From: Pimelobacter simplex
GTDB taxonomy: Bacteria; Actinomycetota; Actinomycetes; Propionibacteriales; Nocardioidaceae
Direction: 5' to 3'
Assembly (NCBI RefSeq): GCF_900114845.1
Contig: NZ_FOUK01000003.1
Span: 777,086-841,085, forward strand
DNA length: 64,000 nucleotides
Made by a program: the position numbers and the translations under genes. The notes under the pieces were generated by a model. The model had not been told where the DNA came from. It saw only the letters and a list, made by a program, of their open reading frames with translations, and made no database searches. Below are positions 51,457 to 60,800 of this stretch, piece after piece; positions within the stretch are counted from its first letter, which is position 1; every line of letters starts with the position of its first letter.

Positions 51457-52077
51457 ATGGGCGACCCCACCCCGAACCCCGACCCCACCCCGGCTCCGGC
51501 CGACCCGGCTCCCGCGCCGAGCCCGACGCCTCCGGCGGACCCAGCCAACCCGCCGGCCGAGCCCGACCCCTCTAAGGGCGGCAAGGACGCGATCCTCGCC
51601 GACCTCGCCAAGGAACGCGACAAGCGCCAGGCGCTGGAGACCCAGGTCAGCGAGATGCAGACCGCGCACCAGCAGCAGATGGACGCCCTCGCCAAGGCCC
51701 TGGGCCTCAAGAAGGACGACGACGCCCCGCCCGACCCGGACGCCCTGGCCTCCGAGATCGCCACCGAGCGCAACAACGCCCGCACCGCGAACCTGCAGCT
51801 CGCCGTGTTCAAGGCCGCCGGAAAGCACGAGGCCAACGCGGCCCGGCTGCTCGACTCCGCCACGTTCCTGGCCTCCCTCAAGGACGTCGACCCCACCGAC
51901 GCCGACGCGGTCAGCGCTGCCATCGAGACCGCGGTCGAGGCCGACCCCGTCTTCAAGACCACCCCGGCCGTCCCGGCCACCCCGCCGTTCCCCGGCGGCC
52001 CCCGACCGAACCCGCCCGCCCGGGCGGGGTCGCTGGGTGAGGCGATCGCCAACCGGCTCGCCGCCCAGACCCACTGA
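51457..52077 (+). CDS. Capsid scaffolding protein
   Basis: A 206-residue protein. A Pro-rich N-terminus (TPAPADPAPAPSPTPPADP) precedes a coiled coil (DLAKERDKRQALETQVSEMQ, HQQQMDALAKALGL) and helical C-terminus (LAVFKAAGKHEANAARLLDSATFLASLKDV). This is the phage scaffold form that directs capsid assembly, and it lies immediately before the major capsid gene. AGGAGAA precedes ATG 51457. Confidence 0.82.
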   Translation: MGDPTPNPDPTPAPADPAPAPSPTPPADPANPPAEPDPSKGGKDAILADLAKERDKRQALETQVSEMQTAHQQQMDALAKALGLKKDDDAPPDPDALASEIATERNNARTANLQLAVFKAAGKHEANAARLLDSATFLASLKDVDPTDADAVSAAIETAVEADPVFKTTPAVPATPPFPGGPRPNPPARAGSLGEAIANRLAAQTH

Positions 52078-52117
52078 CCCGTAGGCACTACGGGCAGAGC
52101 AAAGAAGGAGCACAGCA

Positions 52118-53110
52118 ATGCCCGTTTCCCTCGCCCAGGCGAAGCTCAACACCACCGACGACGTCGACCTCTTCGTCATCAACGAGTTCCTCAAGCAGTC
52201 GTGGCTGGTGGGCAACCTGCCCTTCCACGACGCCGTCAACGGCGCCGGTGCCGGCGGCACCCTCACCTACGGCTACAACCGCCAGATCACGCAGGCCACC
52301 GCCGGCTTCCGCGCGATCAACAGCGAGTACACGCCGCAGGAGGTCACCAAGCAGCGGTTCTCCACCGACCTCAAGCCGCTCGGCGGGTCGTTCCAGATCG
52401 ACCGCGTTCTCGACAAGGTCGCCGCCGCCGCGGAGACCGAGTTCCAGATGAAGAACAAGATCGAGGGCGCCGTCGCCGCGTTCAACGACGCCATCATTAA
52501 CGGCGACACCGCGGTCGACGCCAACGGCTTCGACGGCCTGTCCAAGGCCCTCACCGGCTCCTCGACCGAGCTGGGCGCCGCCGCCGGCACCGACTGGACC
52601 ACGGTCGCGGCCGGCAACGACACCGCGTTCGCGGCCATCGACGTGGTCGACGAGCTGCTCGCCATGCTCAACGGCCCCGCCACCGCCCTGCTCGGCAACA
52701 CCAAGCTGCTCACCAAGCTCCGCGGCATCGCCCGCCGGGCCAGCATGTACGTCAGCGACCCCGTCATCATCGACGAGGGCCCCGAGGGCACCATCCGCGT
52801 CGAGAAGTTCGGCAACGTCTGGATCGTCGACATGGGCACCAAGGCCGGCACGAACACCGACGTCATCCCCGTCACCGCCAAGACCGTGGGCGGCCAGGCC
52901 GGCAACTACACCGACCTGTACGCCGTGCGCCTGGGCATGCAGGGCTTCCACGGCGTCTCCCTGGCCGGCCAGCCGCTCATCAACACGTGGCTGCCGGACT
53001 TCACCACCGCCGGTGCGGTCAAGACCGGAGAGGTCGAGCTGGGCCCCGTCTCGGTCGCCCTCAAGGCCACCAAGGCCGCCGCGGTCCGCCGCAACATCCG
53101 ACTCTCCTGA
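52118..53110 (+). CDS. Major capsid protein (HK97 fold)
   Basis: A 330-residue capsid protein. It has FVINEFLKQSWLVGNLPFHDAVNGAGAGGTLTYGYNR, then LGGSFQIDRVLDKVAAAAETEFQMKNKIEGAVAAFNDAIING, and VIIDEGPEGTIRVEKFGNVWIVDMG. The order of E-loop, spine helix and P-domain strands fits the HK97 fold. Position after scaffold confirms it. GAAGGAG lies upstream. Confidence 0.87.
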   Translation: MPVSLAQAKLNTTDDVDLFVINEFLKQSWLVGNLPFHDAVNGAGAGGTLTYGYNRQITQATAGFRAINSEYTPQEVTKQRFSTDLKPLGGSFQIDRVLDKVAAAAETEFQMKNKIEGAVAAFNDAIINGDTAVDANGFDGLSKALTGSSTELGAAAGTDWTTVAAGNDTAFAAIDVVDELLAMLNGPATALLGNTKLLTKLRGIARRASMYVSDPVIIDEGPEGTIRVEKFGNVWIVDMGTKAGTNTDVIPVTAKTVGGQAGNYTDLYAVRLGMQGFHGVSLAGQPLINTWLPDFTTAGAVKTGEVELGPVSVALKATKAAAVRRNIRLS

Positions 53111-53148
53111 CCAAGAGCCGGGACCGAGACAGAAGGGAGTTGGTAGCC

Positions 53149-53805
53149 ATGGCGAAGGTCGAGGCCCCCAACAAGCACTACGCCGGCCCCGGGCCCGGCG
53201 GCGCCGTCTTCACCGACGGCGTCGCCGAGGTCGAGGACGAGGCGGCTCTCAACTACTACCGAGCCGCGGGCTACACCGTGGACGGCGAGACCGAGAACCC
53301 CCACGCTGCACCCGAGCCGCCGGACCCGCGAGACCTCACCGAGGTCACCGTCGGCACCCGGCTGCGCGACGCAGCCGTCGACCCCGAGCCCGAGGACTTC
53401 CTCGCCCCCACCAACGCCGGCCAGGGCAACCCCCACGGCTCGGACGTGATCTCCCCCGAGATCCACGCCTCCGGGCCCGCGGGCATCCGTCCCGGCGAGG
53501 TGTTCGCCGAGGACGCCGGCAAGCAGGACAAGCGCGAGACCGAGTTCGCCCAGGCTCGACTGGTCGAGGGGAAGACGGCAGCCGAGGCTGCCGCCGTCGA
53601 GGTCCCCGACACCAGTGACCGCGGCGACCTCGACATCTCCGACCCCGGCTCCGCCAAGCAGGGACGCGCCAACGCCACGACCGACACCCAGCCCGACGCC
53701 GAGACCGAGACCAAGGCTGACGCCCAGGTCGAGGACGAGGCCGAGGCGCCGGCCAAGCCCGCCGCGAAGCGGACCGCCAAGAAGACCGCCACCCGGCGGT
53801 CCTGA
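53149..53805 (+). CDS. Head-associated protein, unknown
   Basis: A 218-residue acidic protein with an ordered start (VEAPNKHYAGPGPGGAVFTDGVAEVEDEAALNYYRAAGYTVDG) and a long disordered Ala/Glu/Asp region. The last 20 residues are Lys/Arg/Ala (KPAAKRTAKKTA), like a DNA-binding tail. It sits between capsid and connector genes and could be a minor head or decoration protein. AGAAGGGAG precedes ATG 53149. Confidence 0.65.
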   Translation: MAKVEAPNKHYAGPGPGGAVFTDGVAEVEDEAALNYYRAAGYTVDGETENPHAAPEPPDPRDLTEVTVGTRLRDAAVDPEPEDFLAPTNAGQGNPHGSDVISPEIHASGPAGIRPGEVFAEDAGKQDKRETEFAQARLVEGKTAAEAAAVEVPDTSDRGDLDISDPGSAKQGRANATTDTQPDAETETKADAQVEDEAEAPAKPAAKRTAKKTATRRS

Positions 53806-53824
53806 GCACGAAGGAGGGGCGGTC

Positions 53825-54208
53825 ATGGCACTCGCCACCTGGCAAGACGTAGCGGTCGCCCTCGGCCGCCCCTCCGACTCGCTCACCCCCGAGCAGCAGC
53901 ACCAGATCACCTACTGGCTCAACGGCGTCGAACTCCACCTCAAGGCACGCCTGGGCCCCATCGCTGACCTCGACCCCGACGCCGTGAAGTACGTCGAGAC
54001 CGAGATCGCCGCCGCCAAGGCCCGCCCCCTCCTCGCCGGTGGAGGCGCGACCAGCATCACCGTCTCGGTCGACGACGGCAACGTCACCCGCCGCTACGAC
54101 CCCGTCACGCCCGCCGACATCACCGACGACCTCTGGAGCCTCTTCGGCCCCGCAGTCAACGCCACCAGCTACACCATCGCCATCCGATCCCCCCAGGACA
54201 TCTCGTGA
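53825..54208 (+). CDS. Head-tail connector (gp6-like adaptor)
   Basis: A 127-residue protein: ATWQDVAVALGRPSDSLTPEQQHQITYWLNGVELHLKARLG and DAVKYVETEIAAAKARPLL are the helical adaptor pattern. It joins portal to the neck. Followed with a four-base overlap by the next neck gene. AAGGAGGGG precedes ATG 53825. Confidence 0.78.
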   Translation: MALATWQDVAVALGRPSDSLTPEQQHQITYWLNGVELHLKARLGPIADLDPDAVKYVETEIAAAKARPLLAGGGATSITVSVDDGNVTRRYDPVTPADITDDLWSLFGPAVNATSYTIAIRSPQDIS

Positions 54209-54669
54209 GCCTCGAGCCCACCATCAACGACGACATCACCGCCGCCCTCCCCGAGCTGCGACGCCAGGCCGAGTCGATGATGACCCTCACCCTGGCCGCC
54301 TACTCCCCCACCGGCCTCACCAAGGACGCCGACGGCTACGACATCCCCACCTTCACGTTCGAGGGCCAGACGTTCGGGAAGGTCCAGGCCGGCGCCCAGG
54401 CCGGCGGCGACACCCCGACCCGCTACATCAAGATCGGCGGCACCGACCGTCCCGTGCTTGCCAGCGGTCTGCACATCCCGATCACCGCGAAGATCCCGAA
54501 CCCGGGCGAGGAGCGCGGCCAGGTCGGTGGCGCGTGGGAGTACGTCGTGCTCGCGGTCGGTTCGGACGCCGACCTCGCTCTGCTCGGGCGCCGCTACATG
54601 GTCGTCTCGGTGCCCGTGAAGTCCTACGCCACCGCACGGCGTCTCGACGTCATCGAGCTGGAGGTCTGA
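54205..54669 (+). CDS. Head-closure/neck protein
   Basis: A 154-residue protein (PELRRQAESMMTLTLAAYSPTG, GRRYMVVSVPVKSYATARRLDVIELE) in the usual place and size of the phage stopper protein, DUF6093-like. GTG 54205 overlaps the preceding stop by four bases. Confidence 0.7.
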   Translation: MSLEPTINDDITAALPELRRQAESMMTLTLAAYSPTGLTKDADGYDIPTFTFEGQTFGKVQAGAQAGGDTPTRYIKIGGTDRPVLASGLHIPITAKIPNPGEERGQVGGAWEYVVLAVGSDADLALLGRRYMVVSVPVKSYATARRLDVIELEV

Positions 54670-55073
54670 TGCGCGTCCACGTGCAGCACCAGATCGACGA
54701 GCTGGTCGACGACATGACCACGATCGAGCGCCGCTTCCACCCTCAGGTGGCGAAGGTCGTCAAGGAGGCCGCCAAGCGCGGCAACGACGCCGCCAAGGGC
54801 TTCGCGTCCGAGCAGCACACGATGCACTCCGACGTCGACATCGACTACGCCCCCTCGTTCACCACCGAGCGCCGCGGGGACTTGGACTGGGAGTACGGGC
54901 CCGACTCCGCGCTGCCGCAGGGCTCGAAGGCCAGCGGCTACGAGTTCGGGTCGATCAACCAGGCGTCGCCGCACCAGAACCTCGACCGCTCCGTCGACAT
55001 CCTCGCCGTCGAGTTCCCCAAGGCCATCGGCGACGAACTCGGCGGCCTGTTCCAGCGAGCCGGGTTCCGGTAG
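54669..55073 (+). CDS. Neck/tail completion protein (HK97 gp10-like)
   Basis: A 134-residue protein with long helices (HQIDELVDDMTTIERRFHPQVAKVVKEAAKRGNDAAKGFA) and WEYGPDSALPQGSKASGYEFGSINQASPHQNLDRSVD, the gp10-like pattern of small neck proteins. Coupled to the previous gene (ATGA). Confidence 0.75.
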   Translation: MRVHVQHQIDELVDDMTTIERRFHPQVAKVVKEAAKRGNDAAKGFASEQHTMHSDVDIDYAPSFTTERRGDLDWEYGPDSALPQGSKASGYEFGSINQASPHQNLDRSVDILAVEFPKAIGDELGGLFQRAGFR

Positions 55074-55460
55074 ATGTCCACGGCCACCAACCTCGACGCC
55101 ATCGTCGAGGCACTGAATGCTGCCCTGCCGCCGAAGTGCCGCGCCTACCCGCTCGGCCAGGTGCCCGCTGACCGGCCGACCGAGTACGTCGAGGTCATCG
55201 TGACCCGGCGCTTCGGCGGCAACCCCAAGGCCAGCGCGGTCTCCGACGTCGCCGGCTACCGAACCCTGCTCCGTGCCGTGTCCCAGGCCAGCGTCGACAA
55301 CGTCCACAAGACGCTCGACACCTGCCGGATCGCACTCGAGTTCCAGTGCCTCCCGGTCGCCGGCCAGGTCACGACCCCGATCCAGTTCGAGACCGCTCGC
55401 CCTGCCGGCCCGGACAACGGCTGGTTCTCCGGCGCCGAGCAGTACACGCACGCCCTCTGA
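55074..55460 (+). CDS. Tail terminator-like protein
   Basis: A 128-residue protein whose place and size fit the tail terminator: ATNLDAIVEALNAALPPKCRAYPLGQVPADRPTEYVEVIVTRRFGG. The ATG immediately follows the stop of the neck gene. It would cap the tail tube and join it to the head. Confidence 0.72.
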   Translation: MSTATNLDAIVEALNAALPPKCRAYPLGQVPADRPTEYVEVIVTRRFGGNPKASAVSDVAGYRTLLRAVSQASVDNVHKTLDTCRIALEFQCLPVAGQVTTPIQFETARPAGPDNGWFSGAEQYTHAL

Positions 55461-55484
55461 GTCGATCGACCACAAGGAGTCCTC

Positions 55485-55772
55485 ATGTCCGATCTCGCCA
55501 CCGACCTGGTCCGCGTCCGCGTCGGCGACACCGAGTTCAACGTCGGCCGCGCCGACGCCGAGCGTCGCGGCCTGACCGTCCTCGACGAGCCCACCCGCAC
55601 CCGCTCCGGCAACCCCCGCCCCGAGACCCGGTCCGGCGGGCGGCCGGTCAAGCCCAAGACGTCCGTCGCCGACAAGGCGGCGGCGAAGAAGGCGGCGTCG
55701 GCTGCGTCGTCCGCCCCGGCTGCGTCGACCGGCGACAGCCCGATCACCAACCCGCCTTCCCAGGAGGACTGA
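55485..55772 (+). CDS. Small phage protein with Ala/Lys-rich tail
   Basis: A 95-residue protein: SDLATDLVRVRVGDTEFNVGRADAERRGLTVLDE, then disordered Lys/Ala/Ser tail (DKAAAKKAASAASSAPAAS). AAGGAG precedes ATG 55485, and the tail-tube gene starts two bases after the stop. Function unknown; structural by position. Confidence 0.62.
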   Translation: MSDLATDLVRVRVGDTEFNVGRADAERRGLTVLDEPTRTRSGNPRPETRSGGRPVKPKTSVADKAAAKKAASAASSAPAASTGDSPITNPPSQED

Positions 55773-55773
55773 C

Positions 55774-56298
55774 ATGACCGTCACCATGCCCGAGACCCAG
55801 AAGTCCCAGGGGTACTCCCGACTCGTGGTGCTCGACACCGCGACCAACCTCGCCGCCATCCCGCTCACCGCCGTCACCGCGGGCGAGATCCTCACCTGCC
55901 ACCTCTACGGCGACTTCGTCTCCGAGGGCGGCGAGAACGTCGGCGAGGGCCCCCGCAAGATGTGCAGCCGCAAGGTGCCCCAGGAGTTCGGCAACACCAC
56001 CGACACCATCACCGACCTGCAGTACAGCCACCTCCCGCAGGAGGACGACGCCGCCCCCGGCAACGAGGCCCGCACGCTCATGACCCCGGGCACGACCAAG
56101 ATCCTGCTCGAGTTCCAGGGCATGGACGGCAAGGGCTCCACCTTCGTGGCCGGCGACTCCTACATCGCCCACAAGGTCAAGCTGGGCCGCCAGCGGCGCG
56201 GCCGCACGGGTGACGGCGAGTTCGACCAGTTCTCGATCACCCAGTCCGTGATCTACGCCGACGGCGGCGAGCCCATCAACGGCGTCGTCGCGGCCTGA
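55774..56298 (+). CDS. Major tail (tube) protein
   Basis: A 174-residue protein of the size and place of siphovirus tail tubes. Strands are visible in YSRLVVLDTATNLAAIPLTAVTAGEILTCHLYGDF and STFVAGDSYIAHKVKLGRQRRGRTGDGEFDQFSITQSVIYA. CAGGAGGA precedes the ATG. Confidence 0.75.
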   Translation: MTVTMPETQKSQGYSRLVVLDTATNLAAIPLTAVTAGEILTCHLYGDFVSEGGENVGEGPRKMCSRKVPQEFGNTTDTITDLQYSHLPQEDDAAPGNEARTLMTPGTTKILLEFQGMDGKGSTFVAGDSYIAHKVKLGRQRRGRTGDGEFDQFSITQSVIYADGGEPINGVVAA

Positions 56299-56376
56299 CC
56301 CACCCCAAGACGGCCCCGTCCGCGCTGCCGAGTCGCGGACGGGGCCCACTCGGCAACCACTCGGCAGGAGAACCCC

Positions 56377-57039
56377 ATGCCCAAGACCCTCGCAGAGCTG
56401 CGCGCCGAGAAGGCCGCCAAGCTCCCCACCCGCTCCGAGCGCCTCTGCCTCAACCTCGAGCTCCTCGGCGAGGTCCAGCGCCTCTCTGCCGAGAAGGCCG
56501 ACCTCGTCATCAACGCCAACGCCGCCGAGCCGGCGGTCAGCGACGAGGCGAAGGAGTCGAAGGCTCGCGTCCGCAAGGGCGGCGAGCGTGGCGACGGCCC
56601 CCTCAGCGATGAGGTCGCGGAGGAGGCGATCATGCCCCCTCGGGTCGCCGAGATCGAGGCCGAACTCGCGAGTCTGTGGGATCGGATGCGCGAGTACGAA
56701 GGTGACCTCGTGCTCCGTGGCATCGACGGTGACGCCTGGCAGACCTACAAGGACGAGCACCCGCCCCGCGAAGACAACGTCTCCGACGCACGCCACGGCA
56801 ACAACGTCGTCAACACCACCGACCTGATGCGCGACCTCGGCGACTGGGCCGAGTCGTGGGAGGGCGAGCCCATCCCGGAGGGCGACTGGTCTGGCTGGCT
56901 TCGCAAGCGGATCGCGCCGGCCGACATGATCGGGCTGGTCCGTCGCGTAGTGGAGATGCAGGAGTCGAAGGTCACCGTCCTCCCAAAAGCCCTGAGCGAC
57001 TCGCACTCGACCACTTCGATCGTGAGCGCCGACGCCTAG
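56377..57039 (+). CDS. Tail assembly chaperone, short form (gpG-like)
   Basis: A 220-residue protein (LAELRAEKAAKLPTRSERLCLNLELLGEVQRLSAEKA, WQTYKDEHPPRED, DWSGWLRKRIAPADMIGLVRRVVEMQ) that keeps the tape measure protein soluble during tail assembly. A -1 frameshift at 56982-56988 gives the longer form. AGGAGAA precedes ATG 56377. Confidence 0.85.
   Translation: MPKTLAELRAEKAAKLPTRSERLCLNLELLGEVQRLSAEKADLVINANAAEPAVSDEAKESKARVRKGGERGDGPLSDEVAEEAIMPPRVAEIEAELASLWDRMREYEGDLVLRGIDGDAWQTYKDEHPPREDNVSDARHGNNVVNTTDLMRDLGDWAESWEGEPIPEGDWSGWLRKRIAPADMIGLVRRVVEMQESKVTVLPKALSDSHSTTSIVSADA
56982..56988 (+). promoter_or_regulatory. -1 programmed frameshift slippery site C CCA AAA
   Basis: The heptamer C CCA AAA stands in the right frame in the short chaperone gene, 51 bases before its stop. 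Slipping back one base continues into KSPERLALDHF in the frame ending at 57518. Matches the X XXY YYZ rule. Confidence 0.9.
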
Positions 57040-57518
57040 CCTTCGACCTCGGCATCTCCGAACGGCGCCTCAACGGTTGGGAGCCGTCCGAGCACCACGA
57101 GCACTACGACGCCGAGGGCAACCTCACCGGCTACACGGTCATCCACCGCGAGGCCGAGTGGTCTGACTCCGAGGTCGCCAAGATGCTTGAGCTGCGGCTC
57201 TACGAGGCCGGCGTCTGCTCAGGGTGCGGGTACCACGTCTCACTGACTTCCGACCTGGACAACCACTTCGCGATCGAGGTGGACCACTGCCCCGTGTGCG
57301 CTGGCGTCGCCAAGAACGACCGCATCCAGCACGCCGCCGACAAGAAGGCGCTCAAGGCGATGGGTGACGAGGACAAGATCCCGTCCACCCGCAAGCGTCC
57401 CGGCGACGGCCGCCGCGTCTCGGTCCGATACCGCGGGAAGAAGTCAGTCGAGCAGCAAGATCGCGACGACGGCCAGCAGCCCCGCGAGCACAAGCCCGCC
57501 GAGCGTGGCAACAACTAG
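56988..57518 (+). CDS. Tail assembly chaperone, frameshift extension (gpT-like part)
   Basis: The part of the GT fusion made after the -1 frameshift, 176 codons, giving a protein of about 380 residues. It includes LALDHFDRERRRLAFDLGISERRLNGWEPSEHHE and a zinc ribbon CSGCGYH with CPVCAG. No start codon with a ribosome site opens this frame, supporting frameshift expression. GT recruits tail tube protein to the tape measure. Confidence 0.85.
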   Translation, partial: SPERLALDHFDRERRRLAFDLGISERRLNGWEPSEHHEHYDAEGNLTGYTVIHREAEWSDSEVAKMLELRLYEAGVCSGCGYHVSLTSDLDNHFAIEVDHCPVCAGVAKNDRIQHAADKKALKAMGDEDKIPSTRKRPGDGRRVSVRYRGKKSVEQQDRDDGQQPREHKPAERGNN

Positions 57519-57746
57519 CATCACGCGATCCTGACCGCCTGGCGCCATTCGACGCGGAAAGGCGAGGCGCCAGCCGAGGTGCCACAGGACCACGAAGACC
57601 CAGACGCCCGCGATGCCCGCGAGCGCGAAGAACGCCTGATCGAGGGCCCCGAGTCCGACCCCGACGTTCGCCACCAGCGCACCGAGGAGCGCCAGGCCGA
57701 TGTCGCGGCGGACGAACGTCAGGTCGTCGGTCTGCACATCGCTCAT
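57444..57746 (-). CDS. Antisense three-helix membrane protein (moron candidate)
   Basis: A 100-residue protein on the minus strand between tail chaperone and tape measure genes. Three hydrophobic helices are clear: IGLALLGALVANVGVGLGAL, ALAGIAGVWVFVVLWHLGW and VMLVVATLGGLVLAGLLAVV. Its 3' end overlaps the chaperone extension by 75 bases. The upstream sequence has GAGACA, 18 bases, then TACGGT nine bases before the ATG, a plausible leaderless promoter. Reversed genes with their own promoters in tail operons are typical of lysogen-expressed morons such as superinfection exclusion proteins; that role is inferred. Confidence 0.7.
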   Translation of the reverse strand: MSDVQTDDLTFVRRDIGLALLGALVANVGVGLGALDQAFFALAGIAGVWVFVVLWHLGWRLAFPRRMAPGGQDRVMLVVATLGGLVLAGLLAVVAILLLD

Positions 57747-57809
57747 GAACACGGACCGTAGCCGCACTCGCCGCGATCTGTCTCGACAACCCCCGCGTGA
57801 GGAGGCCCC

Positions 57810-60800
57810 ATGTCGGTGCGTCTGGAATCGGTCCGCGTCTCCGCTGAGGACGCTGGCTTTTCGACGTCGATGGCGAAGATGACCGCCGCTGCGGCCATGT
57901 TCGGCGCCACGCTCGACCACGTTGATGGCGCCGGGGTGCGGGTCAAGAAGACCCTTCCGACCGTGTCCGACGGGATCGACGACATTGGTCGCTCCTCGCG
58001 CAAGGCTGGCCCCGAGATCGACCGCCTCTCGGGGCGAGTGCGGATCTTCGCGGACCTCATGGCTGTCCTCGGCCCCTCGGCGATCCCCATTGCTGGCACC
58101 GCCGTCCCCGCCGTCACTGGACTCGCCTCCCAGCTCGGGTTCGCGGCCATCGGCGCCATCTCGCTCGTCGCAGCGTCCCAGGGGGTTGGAGACGCCCTCA
58201 AGGCGGCGAACAAGGCAGCGATCGAGCCGACGGCCGAGAACCTGCAGAAGGCCCGCGAGGAAATGGAGCGCCTCGGGCCGGACGCGCGGAAGTTCGTGCG
58301 TGAGTTCGACAAGATCCGGCCGACCCTCACCTACATTCGCGACGCCTCGGCGGCGGGCTGGTTCCCGGGGCTGACGGAGGCGCTCAAGGACTTCGACCGG
58401 CTCGGGCCCCGGTTCGCCGACATCTCCGAACTGATCGGCCGCCGCGGCGGTGACCTGATCGCAGAAGGCGCCGACGCCCTCGCGGGCCCTGAGTGGGACG
58501 AGTTCTGGTCCTTCGTTGAGCAGGAGGCGCCCGGCGCTGTCGAAGACCTCCTCCGGACGGTCGGGAACCTCTCCAAGGGGCTGGCTGAGCTGTGGATGGC
58601 GTTCCAGCCGACCAACAACCAGTTCGGTGACTGGCTCCTTGAGCAGTCTCGCGACTTCGCGAAGTGGTCGGAGGAGCTGAAGGATTCCGACGGATTCCAG
58701 GAGTTCATCGACTACATCGAGACCAACGGTCCTCGAGTCGCTGCTGCCGCCGGTGCGATCGGCGACGCGATCCTCCAGATAATCGAGGCGCTCGCACCCC
58801 TCGGTGGTCCCTCGCTCAAGATTATCGAGATCTTCGGCGACGCCGTGTCGGCGATCGCCGACAGCGACCTCGGCACCCCGATCCTGGCCGGCGTCGCCGC
58901 GCTCGCGCTCTACTCCCGTGGCCTCCAGGCTGCCGCCGCCCTGCAGACCAAGCTCTACGGCGGCGCGGCCTCGGCCCGACTGGCCGAGCGAGGGGTCTTC
59001 GGCTTCACGCGCGGCCTCGGGAAGGATCTGAAGTCGGCGACACCCTCCATGAAGGAGTGGGGCACTGTCGCGTACCGGATGGGGCAGTCGTCCAAGTACG
59101 CCTCGGAGCAGACGCTGGCGGCGCGCAAGTCCGTCCGCTCGTTCTCGTCCCAGGCAGCAAAGGGCGCAGCCCCCGTCGCAGGGCTCGCGGTCGCTGCGTC
59201 TGGCGCGGCTGACGGCATCGGCCTGACGAACACGGCATCACTCGCCCTGGCGGGTTCGTTTGCGGGCCCCTGGGGCGCCGCGATGGGTGGCGGCATCGGC
59301 TTGATGATGGACTTCGCCTCCGCGTCGGGCGAGGCCACCAAGGGCATCGAGGGCATGCAGGCCGCCATCGACTCGATGGACCCCGAGGCGATCCGCGGAC
59401 AGCTCGACGCCTTCGTTGCCGACAACCAGAAGTACCTCGACGACTGGACCTTCGGCGACACCCTCTCGGCAGGCTGGAAAGACCTCATCTCCGGAGGCCA
59501 GTTCTCGAAGACGGTCGAGCTGGCCGGCGCGCTCCCGGGCGCGCTCTCTGCCGCCGAGGCTCAGCAGCAGGAGTTCAACGACGCAATGCGCCAGGGCGGC
59601 CTGATCGCCGCCGAGTCCGCCTACGGCCTCCAGCGGCTCATCGGGGCTCTCAACGAGCAGCAGGCCACATCCCGCGGCGCGATCGACGCCCAGTACGCCT
59701 GGGGTGCCGCCGTCATGCAGGCGCGCGAGCAGATGAAGAACGGCAAGGACGGCTTCGACGAGTTCACCGAGGCTGGTCAGCAGAACATGACGATCGCGCG
59801 AGAGATGGCCGACGTCTGGAACCGCGACATGGAGGCCGCTCAGGCTTCCGGCCTGACCTACGACAAGGTCCGGAGCCAGATCGAACGGTTCGCGATGGCC
59901 CAGGGCAAGACTCGCGAGGAGGCCGAAGACCTCGCGCGCGAGCTGGTGGCTTTCCCAGAAGAAGTCAGCACTCGCCTGGCGTTCGAGTACGACCGCGAGA
60001 ACCTCGAAGACGCCAAGGCAGCGTTCGACTCGCTGCCCAAGGATGTCCGCACCGACATCAAGGCGAACGGCATCCCGCAGACCGAGTCGGCGGTCGACGC
60101 GCTGGTTCGGAAGTACAAGCTCACAGAGAAGGAGCGCAAGGCGCTGGTCAAGCTCATGGACCAGGCGACTCCGTCGATCAACGCGATCATCGCGCGACTG
60201 AATGACATCCGAGACCGGAACGTCACGGTCACAACGACCTTCCGCAACTTCTATGAGAACGTCCCCAAGCCCGGGAAGCCGGGGAAGAAGCCCAAGCCCT
60301 CCATCCCTCCCGCCGTCCCTGGCTTCGACGCTCAGGGCAGCGCTGACGGCTCGACCGTTCCCGACGACGGCCGCGGCTACCGCGACTACATGCTCTACCG
60401 GCTCGCCCCGCGCGAGGAGGTCATCTCCAACCGCAGCGGGCAGGCCGACGAGTTCCGGCCCGAACTGAAGGACATCAACCGCGGCATGTCGCGCCGCGAG
60501 GTCGCCGAGCGGATGATGACGCGCGGTCTCGCCGGAGGCGGCACGGCCGGCCGTAATCCGTCGTGGTCCTCGGCCCTCGGACCGGTCGGACAGAGCGGCG
60601 GCGGGAAGAACCCGACGTGGCTGCCGGACGGCATGAAGGCCATCGAGCTCATCCAGTACGAGCTGCCCAAGTCGCTCAAGGGCCTGAACCGGGCGCTCAA
60701 GCGCTCCCAGAAGGCGGTCGACGACGAGACCGAGGCCCGCGACCGCGTCATCGCCAAGATGGACTCGATCCGCGGCGCAGCGAGCGACCGCGTCCGGTCT

